From Neoscytalidium dimidiatum (lineage: Eukaryota > Ascomycota > Dothideomycetes > Botryosphaeriales > Botryosphaeriaceae): 64,000 nucleotides of DNA. Location of the stretch: assembly GCA_037367355.1 (NCBI GenBank), contig CM074702.1, positions 1,302,001-1,366,000 of the forward strand. Direction: 5' to 3'. The notes below the pieces were generated by a model that ran no database searches, was not told the origin of the DNA, and saw only the letters and a program-made list of their open reading frames with translations. This document shows positions 57,220 through 64,000 of the stretch, one piece after another; position 1 is the first letter of the stretch; the number at the start of each line of letters is the position of its first letter. Made by a program: the position numbers and the translations under genes.

Positions 57220-58320
57220 ATGTCCGGCAAGCCTGCGCCACCGCCGTCGACCTCTTTCACCGCTACGCCACTGAATAGGACGACCTTCCTGATCACCGAG
57301 GATGACAGCTTCAACGAGCATCCCTTCATCTATGCCAAGCTGCACCCACGCCTGCCTGTCCTGATCCTCTCCGACACGGGCTGCAACTCGCCGCGCGACT
57401 CGTCCGTGGCCATCCCCAAGCTGCGCTCCTTTCTCGAAGAGTACCCCGTCCCCGCCAACAATGGCAGCCCGCTCAACCCCCGCGACCAATCCGGCCATCC
57501 CGAGCGCGAGTACGTGGTCATCGTGAGCCATTGCCACTACGACCACATCGGCGGGCTCGAGCAGTTCCCCACCATCCCCCTCTCCGAGTCCTTGGAGTTG
57601 GAGAGGACCGCCCAGGGCACCGATTCGGCCTCCAGACCACTCCTGCCCTGCACCATCGTCGCCTCGGGTCACTCGCCGTCGTTTGTCAACCACCACCTGG
57701 ACGAGCACTCCCTGTGCAAATTCCTCGGCATCAAGCCGCCCAAGTACCGTGTGTCGCTTTGGGCCAAGGACGGCGAGGCGCTGCTCCACCACGGCTCGAA
57801 GCTGGAGGTGACGGTGCTGCACACACCGGGCCACACGCCGGACGAGCTGGCCTGGTACGACCATCACGAGAGGTCACTCTACGTCGGCGACTCGTTCTAC
57901 GAGCGGGGCGCCGACGGCATGGCCATCATATTCCCCAAGGAGGGCGACTGGGTCGACTACATGGCCTCGCTGGCCAAGTTGCTGCGCTTCGTCAAGCACG
58001 AGAACGAGTACATGCTGGCCGACTCGCTCAACGACTACAGCGACTACTACGGCGTCTGCCGCCGCGTCAAGCTGGGCTGCGGCCACAGCACGTCGCAGGC
58101 CGACGGCGAGGAGATCCTCGAGGCCGTCTTCACGCTCTTCCACCGCATCCTTGTGGGCAAGGTGCCGGTCACGCGGTCCGAGACCTACCGGGACGAGATT
58201 TACGACACATGGATGGGCGACGACGTTAAGGTGCGCTTCGCCGTGCGAGCACCGAGGAGATTGGCGGAGGAGGCGCGTAAGCAGCTGGGCGACCGCGCCC
58301 TCGTGAATTCTATAGTATAA
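57220..58320 (+). CDS. Metallo-beta-lactamase-fold hydrolase, 366 aa
   Basis: Single exon. The active-site metal motif is SHCHYDHIGGLEQF (HxHxDH), followed by VTVLHTPGHTPDELAWYD (third His), and LYVGDSFYERG (bridging Asp). These give a full dinuclear-site ligand set except for a last His, possibly the one in KLGCGHSTS. Long insertions between motifs 2 and 3 and a C-terminal extension of about 100 residues are usual for fungal members. No signal peptide, so probably cytosolic. Possible activities include lactonase, thioesterase or glyoxalase-like hydrolysis; the sequence does not decide. Confidence 0.88.
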   Translation: MSGKPAPPPSTSFTATPLNRTTFLITEDDSFNEHPFIYAKLHPRLPVLILSDTGCNSPRDSSVAIPKLRSFLEEYPVPANNGSPLNPRDQSGHPEREYVVIVSHCHYDHIGGLEQFPTIPLSESLELERTAQGTDSASRPLLPCTIVASGHSPSFVNHHLDEHSLCKFLGIKPPKYRVSLWAKDGEALLHHGSKLEVTVLHTPGHTPDELAWYDHHERSLYVGDSFYERGADGMAIIFPKEGDWVDYMASLAKLLRFVKHENEYMLADSLNDYSDYYGVCRRVKLGCGHSTSQADGEEILEAVFTLFHRILVGKVPVTRSETYRDEIYDTWMGDDVKVRFAVRAPRRLAEEARKQLGDRALVNSIV

Positions 58321-58772
58321 TGCGTTAAGGTCCGGCGAATTATTTTTTTTTTCCTTTTCAACACCTCAGAAACGGATAGAGGCGACGACGATGGCGTTAT
58401 CTTCCTGCGGGGAACACAATAGCGCGGTGACATTATGCTTAGTGACATGAATCATTCGCATGAACACCCTGTATGTGCACAATTGCGGGGAAAAATTGGG
58501 CACGCACCGGCGGTAGTGACAAGACGAAGCGAGAGAAAAAAAAAAGCCGCTGACGTGGGCCCGGTTCCCCCATCGATTTCTGCCCGACAGGCCCTTGACT
58601 CGGGGGGGGTGGCCTGTCTGGCGGCCGGGTGGGTGGGTGTGTGTGTGGCCCGCGAGCTGATGGGATGGAAGCCCCTCCGAGGGGCAGCCGCCGCCATCTC
58701 AGATTTCTGTCCCAGGATAAATCAACCCAGAAAAAAAAAAAATCCCCAGTCCGCTGGATCCCAGTCACCACC
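58321..58772. other. Intergenic, contains a G-rich tract
   Basis: Between the MBL gene and SHB17. Includes a G-rich stretch at about 58602-58650 (GGGGGGGG, GGCGGCCGGG, GGGTGGGTG) and A-tracts at 58537 and 58732. No gene. Confidence 0.5.
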
Positions 58773-59668
58773 ATGTCAGATAAGGACGCAGGCACACCTC
58801 GTGTCTACATAGCCCGTCATGGTACGTCGCTCCGCTGACGCCCCGCTGCTCACCCCAGCAACCCGTCTCAAACATTCTTCCGCACCACCTCTCTCTCTCT
58901 CTCTCTCTCTCTCCACCCTCACAATCACCGACTGACCCAACAACCCCGCTGACTCCAAGAAACCGCCCTTCCCCAGGCGAAACCGAGTGGACGATCAACG
59001 GCCGCTACACCGGCAAGACCGACCTGCCGCTGACCGCGCGCGGCGAGCAGCAAGTCCTGGGCAGCGGCCGCGCCCTCGTCGGCGCCGGCAAGCTGATCGA
59101 CCCCTCCAAGCTCGCCCACGTCTACATCTCGCCGCGCGCGCGCGCCCAGCGCACCTTCGAGCTCCTCTTCCCCGCCGCCGCCGCCTCCGCGCTCCGCGCC
59201 GCCGGCCGCACCACCACCACCGACGCCCTCGCCGAGTGGGACTACGGCGCCTACGAGGGCCTGCTGACGGGCGAGATCCGCGCGCGCCGCGCGGCGCGGG
59301 GCCTCGACGCCGAGCGCGCGTGGGACATCTGGCGCGACGGGTGCGAGGGCGGCGAGGGCGCGGACGAGGTGGCGGCGCGGCTGGACGGCCTGATCGCGCG
59401 GATCCGCGCGCTGCAGGCGCCGCGCATGCACGGCGACGGCCCCGCCGACGTGGTGTTGGTCGCCCACGGCCACCTGCTGCGCGCCTTCGTGAAGCGCTGG
59501 CTGGGCTACCCGCTCGCCTTCCCGCTGAGCATGATGCTCGAGCCCGGCGGCGTGGGCGTGCTGAGCTACCAGCACCACAACGTGGATGAGCCCGCGTTCA
59601 TGCTCGGCATGGCGCTGCCGCCGGCGGAGGAGGTTGTTGTTGATGGGAAGAAGGAGGAGGAGGAATGA
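58773..59668 (+). CDS. SHB17: Sedoheptulose-1,7-bisphosphatase (histidine phosphatase superfamily), 246 aa
   Basis: Dephosphorylates sedoheptulose 1,7-bisphosphate, driving the riboneogenic branch toward ribose phosphate. Exons 58773-58821 and 58977-59668 join inside a Gly codon, recreating the RHGETEW phosphohistidine motif, so the intron interrupts the active site. Family blocks: NGRYTGKTDLPLTARGEQQV, ISPRARAQRTFELLF, EWDYGAYEGLLTGEIRARRA, WDIWRDGCEGGE, VAHGHLLRAF (second His) and GGVGVLSYQHHNVDEPAFML, closely following yeast Shb17. The tail is acidic (KKEEEE). The intron contains a (CT)12 microsatellite ahead of the acceptor. GC content is very high. Confidence 0.93.
58889..58912. repeat. 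(CT)12 microsatellite in the SHB17 intron
   Basis: Twelve CT units about 65 bp before the 3' splice site on the coding strand, where they could act as an extended pyrimidine tract. Confidence 0.95.
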
Positions 59669-60206
59669 TGGATGGCGTGTTGGCGACGACGATGATGATG
59701 ATGAGGCAAATGACATTAAACTATCAAGATTTGGGTATTATTGCTAGTTTCTGCTTGGCCAGATATCTGGGTTATAGAAAGGAAGGCAAGAATCGAAAAA
59801 GAAGGCATAGAACAACTAGAGCACAAAGACAAGCATAGAAGGATCAGACAAGACTCGAGACTCGAGACTCAAGGCAAGGCATATTGAATCGATTACGCTT
59901 TTTCGGTGACCTCTCTTTCAAACTTACATCTTCTTGCTTCTGCACAAGCCTCTCCTGGAAATGTAATGGAAGATTTTCCCTTCTGATTTCAACCGTTGAG
60001 GGCAAATCGGTATTCTTGGCGGTATAAAACAGGCAAACAGACTGACTGACTGAAAACCAAAGTTAAATAAGTGTACCTGTATCTCGCTGGCCCCCGGAGC
60101 CCCACAAAAATAAACACCCACCATGAAACCGCGGCCGAGATAGTCTACCTGAAGCTCGAGGGAAAGGGAATCTTGAAAACCACTGGAACATGCGTCAAGC
60201 TCCCGC
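59669..60206. other. Intergenic between convergent SHB17 and OSBP genes
   Basis: 3' flanks; short trinucleotide runs (GAT at 59690-59702) and nothing else recognised. Confidence 0.5.
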
Positions 60207-62065
60207 TCACGACTCGGCATCCACGAACTCGTCAATCGAGTTGGTGTCCGAATCCTTGCGCTCAACCGACCCGGGATGAGGTTTCGACGCCGGCTCATCG
60301 TTCTGACCAAAATCAATCAGGTCGTCTGTTGTATTTTGCGGCTCCGGCTCGCTCTTGCGTTCTGGTATCGAAAACCTACGCTCTACCTTCTGCCCGGGGA
60401 GAATGGCGGCCACGTTGAGGATCTGCTTCGTCTGCTCTTCCGGCGTGGCTCCGTCACTGGGACACGGAGAATTAGCACGTCGCTCCGCCCGACTCCGAGA
60501 GTCCGATACGATCGGCTGACTGCGGCTCCACACTCCACTTACATCTTGGCACGAATGATGAAGTCCAAATCCTCCATGCCCTCTTCCGAGCCTCCCGGTC
60601 CTCCTTTCACTGGTCTGAATAACCGAGGGTGCCATTCGACACCGTCGTCCACGCGCTTCGCAGCTTCTTCGCGCTGCCGGTCTTCGATCTTCGATTTCTC
60701 GTCCGTCGCCGTAACCTGGTCCCTCTGCTTGATGGCCTGCGTGACCTTCTGCCATAGCTTCTGTGATTCGCGGTCATCTTGCTCCTCGAGCGGGCGTACC
60801 AATGGCGGTGTCTCTCGTGCGTGTGTGGCGTCGAACAGCAGTTGCTTCTTACCGGTCTGGGCTGGATGTCAACGGACGGAGCTTGCGGCTTTAACGCAGG
60901 CAGAAACTCTGGCCAGCCTCTCTCGCCAAGGGTGCACCTACCGTAAGGTTCTTGGCCCACATCTCGCCCGTCCACAACCCGGAGAGCTCAAACAGGTTCT
61001 TGCCCGACCTACTATCCCTGATGAAGCCGCCGATAGCATTGTACGTGCCACCAACCCAGCCCTTGGTCTTGAATTCGAGATCCGCCTCCAGTCCCAGCTC
61101 CGGGCAGCGGACGAAGCTGTGGTCGCCGAGTTCGTATTTCATCTTGCCGAACAGGATTCCACGTGCGTACATGTTAGGCTGCGTGATGAAGCTAGAGCTC
61201 CCGGTTAGCAGCGGCATCCCAGTCCCGCGGCAGCCATAGCAAAACGTACTATCTCTCTTTGTGGTTCAGGAACTGCATCACGGCAAGGCCCTCCATCATG
61301 CTCGCTGCCGAATTGCCCAGGAACTTGCTCCGCGGCTTGAGGGTGCCGTCGATGCGGATGTGGTGCTCGGGGGCCATGAAGAAATAGCTCGACTTCGGAG
61401 GGTGATGCGACGTCTGCTCGGAGATGTAGTAGCCCTTGGTATTATCCGGATATTCCCAGTAGCAGGTGAATGTCTCGCCGAGGATCGGGTTTAGGGGCTT
61501 CTTGACACCGCTGCGCAAGGTTAGCCCTCTAGCAATGCGGCGGACAAAGGGATCGCTGCGCAGAGCATACATACGGCGGCTTGATGTGCCATCCGCTCAG
61601 GTAAAACTTCACCACGGAAAGAAATCTCTCTGTCGGATCCTGGATGGTCGGCATGGGGAGCAGGGTCTCCGGGTGGGCCATGAAGCTGCGCACAAACGCC
61701 GCGTTAGCTCCTGTTGCCTCCTCTTGGAACGCCCGGGAGGCGAGGGAATGCAGACGCACTTTGTTATCCGCTCCAGCATAGACCGCGGCTCCAAAATGAA
61801 TGTTGGGAGAGTGATCCGGCTGAGGTCCGCGCCGGGCCGCAGTTGCGAAATGATGTGGGTGAGCACTGTAGAAAAGGGCGGCTGGTCAGTCTCCGGGCGG
61901 CGGCGGTATAGGGAGCAGCAGGCTGCAGCGCGGCGTACCATTGCTCTGTTCCGAGTCGACGACAGTCTCGTCGTCGCCGGTGACGGTAGAGTTGTCACGG
62001 CCCTCGTCGGTGGACGAGCGGTTGCTCGACAGCGAGTGTCGTCGGTGTCCGTGGCCGAGCACCAT
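60207..62065 (-). CDS. Oxysterol-binding protein homologue (short OSH/Kes1-like)
   Basis: Lipid-transfer protein exchanging sterol and PI4P between membranes. Seven exons join in frame. The start at 62065 gives a short polar N-terminus (RRHSLSSNRSSTDEGRDNS), then VLTHIISQLRPGADLSRITL (lid region), LNPILGETFTCYW, and the diagnostic OSBP fingerprint EQTSHHPP, followed by YFITQPNMYARGILFGKMKY and the helical C-terminal half to DGVEWHPRLF. No PH or ankyrin domain, so it is the short class like Kes1/Osh4, here with an added acidic tail (TTDDLIDFGQNDEPASK) absent from yeast Osh4. An in-frame upstream Met at 62167 exists but adds a non-conserved segment. Confidence 0.94.
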
Positions 62066-62807
62066 GGTGGCGAGGTTCGTGGAGGATTGGGGGGAAAGAC
62101 GGCTGGGAGTGTGGAGGTTTAGGGTGCGAGAGGCTGTGCGACAAGCATCAGGGCGGGCCCAGTGCACGAAGGACTTTCAAGTGTAGAGAATGACGCGGGT
62201 GGGGTATTTTCTGGCCCAAGTTTATTGCTGAACGCACCCGCGCCAACCAACTCCAACGCACAAAGAAATCTGCTGCCTGCCCAACCCCACGTACCAGGTT
62301 GTCGCCCTTCGCGCGTCATGCGTCCCGTAGCTCGTCCTCGTAGCCTGTCGCGCGCCTGCCAGCCCGGGTCGGCCCAGCTCGCTCTGAATGCGCCCTGCAA
62401 GCCGCCACACGTAAGCCCGGCGCCTGTTCGTGCCCGTCTTGCGCGGCGGTGCTCTCGGCCCGCCCGAGCCCCATGATACGAAGCCGGCAGGATAGGGGAT
62501 GATCTGCGTTGGTCGTGTATGTACAATATACGTGTATCTATCTACTTGCTCCGGATGCGATCAGCCACCGACGCTCAATTAAGCGGCCCGCCGAGCCCCT
62601 CTTGTTTGCCCGCGTGGGCGCGGTACGCGGCAACGTTAAAACATCTGCCTGAAACTTGGGAACGGCAAACGTCATTAAAGCGCCCGGGGCCGCCGTTCGC
62701 TTCCGCAGATCGCGGCCTGCTGTGCCGCGGTTCTCCAGCTGCCCTGTTGCAACTTCAAAATTCTACGGTCGAGGGGTATCAATGGCTCAAAAAGGAATAC
62801 TCCTCCC
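62066..62807. other. Intergenic, no gene recognised
   Basis: Upstream of the OSBP gene and downstream of the SNF2 ATPase gene. Overlapping GC-rich frames only. Confidence 0.5.
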
Positions 62808-64000
62808 TCACAACTCCCCCTTTTCCTCCTCACCGCAGGAGAGCTGTCTTCTCCTGAGCCTGTAGAATTTATCCAGGCAATTCCTTCTTTGCTCCTGCGT
62901 CCAGCCCTCAACCACCAGCGCAAACTCAGTGACATCATCGAAATCGAACATCTTGGCCATCGTGCAGAACTGCCGCATGCGCACACCCTCAGACGGCCTG
63001 TACCTGTACCTGATCCGCTGCATCCCATCGTCGTCTGAGTCGTGCTCCTCGGCTCCGTCCCCGTCCTTTTGGCTCTGGCTGGGAGCAAATACGTGCTTGT
63101 CAATGTAGTCGACGTCGTTTTCGTTCTCCGCTGCCCTTTTACTCAACTGCGCTTCAACTTTGGACGTGCCGATGACCTCCGAATTCTCGTGAGTGTACTG
63201 TACGCCGGCTCCTGCCAAGATGGCCTGGACTGCATCCGTCTTTTTCGGCGCTGATCTGAGTGTCTTCGTCAAATCATCGACGCTGCCGCTTTTGATCAGA
63301 TCTGATATCTGGCTCATGACCGCATCCTCGTGGTCTCCGCTTGACAGAGGGTCGTCCTCATCTTCTTGACTGTTCTCGTCTAGCCCGATTACTGATACGC
63401 CGACACGCGACTCGGCGATGTTAGTCTTGTTCACGATATCCCGCAGCACAATATTGTTTCCTTGGTAAGAAAAGAGGTTGGCGAGCCCGAAGATCTCTCC
63501 TTTCTTCTCCTTCTGGTCCTGTACTCCACGGAAGTACCTCCGCTCGTTGGAAGCGTTGTACCCAATATTGGCCTGCTGCTGCTTGTATATTTGACGTGCA
63601 TAGACTATCTCTTCGATAGTTCCTGCGCTGACCAGCCGGAATACTTCAACGTCGCGCAGCTGCCCAATTCGGTAGGCTCGGTCTTGAGCTTGCAGGTCGT
63701 ATGCCGGGTTCCAATTAGGATCGAATACCACAACCTTATTTGCCGAGGTTATGTTCAGTCCGACACCGCCCGCCCTCGTGCTAATGAGAAACACAAATTG
63801 CCTAGGGTCAGCATTGAAGTCATTGACAGATTGTTGGCGGTCCTCGTATTTCATGCTTCCATCCAGGTAGCTGACGTTGTATGTTGTGGTGCTGGTGAAA
63901 AGCATCCGCAACATCTGTAGTAGTCGAACACTATGGCTGAAGACCAGGACTTTGTCGCCATTTGAGTACCAGAACTGGAGCAGCCTCTTGAGCACCTTCC
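62808..64000 (-). CDS. SNF2-family ATPase, ERCC6L2-like, C-terminal part; 5' end outside window
   Basis: About 397 C-terminal residues in one exon. The helicase C-terminal lobe is clear: DKVLVFSHSVRLLQMLRMLF (motif IV region), YLDGSMKYEDRQQSVNDFN, STRAGGVGLNITSANKVVVF (motif V) and QDRAYRIGQ (motif VI, Arg finger). After it come EEIVYARQIYKQQQANIGYN, KGEIFGLANLFSYQGNN and IVLRDIVNKTNIAESRVGVS, which resemble the region following the helicase in ERCC6L2 and related Rad26-like proteins involved in DNA repair. The tail is acidic then basic and ends SCGEEEKGEL. The ATP-binding lobe lies beyond the right edge, so the subfamily call is less certain than SNF2 itself. Confidence 0.85.
   Translation of the reverse strand, partial: KVLKRLLQFWYSNGDKVLVFSHSVRLLQMLRMLFTSTTTYNVSYLDGSMKYEDRQQSVNDFNADPRQFVFLISTRAGGVGLNITSANKVVVFDPNWNPAYDLQAQDRAYRIGQLRDVEVFRLVSAGTIEEIVYARQIYKQQQANIGYNASNERRYFRGVQDQKEKKGEIFGLANLFSYQGNNIVLRDIVNKTNIAESRVGVSVIGLDENSQEDEDDPLSSGDHEDAVMSQISDLIKSGSVDDLTKTLRSAPKKTDAVQAILAGAGVQYTHENSEVIGTSKVEAQLSKRAAENENDVDYIDKHVFAPSQSQKDGDGAEEHDSDDDGMQRIRYRYRPSEGVRMRQFCTMAKMFDFDDVTEFALVVEGWTQEQRRNCLDKFYRLRRRQLSCGEEEKGEL

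Noticed and set aside
8603..60206. A biosynthetic gene cluster combining the P450, laccases, MDR and HMG-CoA reductase
   Set aside because: The genes are tens of kilobases apart, interspersed with housekeeping genes, and there is no polyketide, peptide or terpene synthase core enzyme in the window.

Overview
The window is nuclear DNA of a filamentous ascomycete (Pezizomycotina). Support: genes carry several short introns (about 50-150 bp) with GT..AG ends; two laccases end in the ascomycete-type DSGL/DSGI tail; and the homologues (DFG5/DCW1-type GH76, Alp14/Stu2, LIS1/NudF, fungal MCU, Gig1/DUF3605, SHB17, short OSH protein) are fungal. Class and species cannot be fixed by reading alone. Sordariomycete or Leotiomycete relatives are plausible, but that is inference.

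Layout. 0-11 kb: truncated GH76 cell-wall mannosidase (-), MFS sugar transporter (-), F-box protein (-), cytochrome P450 (+). 11-24 kb: mitochondrial calcium uniporter (-), RIB3 (+), secreted laccase 1 (-), a repeat-bearing gap with a doubtful 604-codon ORF, and a secreted Thr-rich wall-type protein (+). 25-31 kb: divergent pair of microtubule plus-end genes, Stu2/Alp14-type TOG protein (-) and LIS1/NudF (+). 31-38 kb: an AT-richer island of broken genes (CorA-like membrane protein, an unrecognised gene, a Ser/Thr kinase, a second unrecognised gene). 38-49 kb: zinc-free MDR oxidoreductase (-), HMG-CoA reductase (-), Gig1/DUF3605 (-), small membrane protein (+), U2AF small subunit (-). 50-64 kb: S28 serine peptidase (+), laccase 2 (-), metallo-beta-lactamase-fold hydrolase (+), SHB17 (+), oxysterol-binding protein (-), and the C-terminal part of a SNF2/ERCC6L2-like ATPase (-) cut by the window edge.

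Most intact genes are unlinked housekeeping or secreted-enzyme genes, and I see no biosynthetic cluster. Two themes recur: secreted or cell-wall functions (GH76, two laccases, Thr-rich protein, S28 peptidase) and sterol metabolism and transport (HMG-CoA reductase and OSBP, 17 kb apart). The part that looks least ordinary is the 31-38 kb relic island. There the lesions (in-frame stops, homopolymer indels) can be read directly, and a short motif recurs at both ends in opposite orientation. Exon coordinates in the entries were derived by hand from splice sites and reading-frame continuity.
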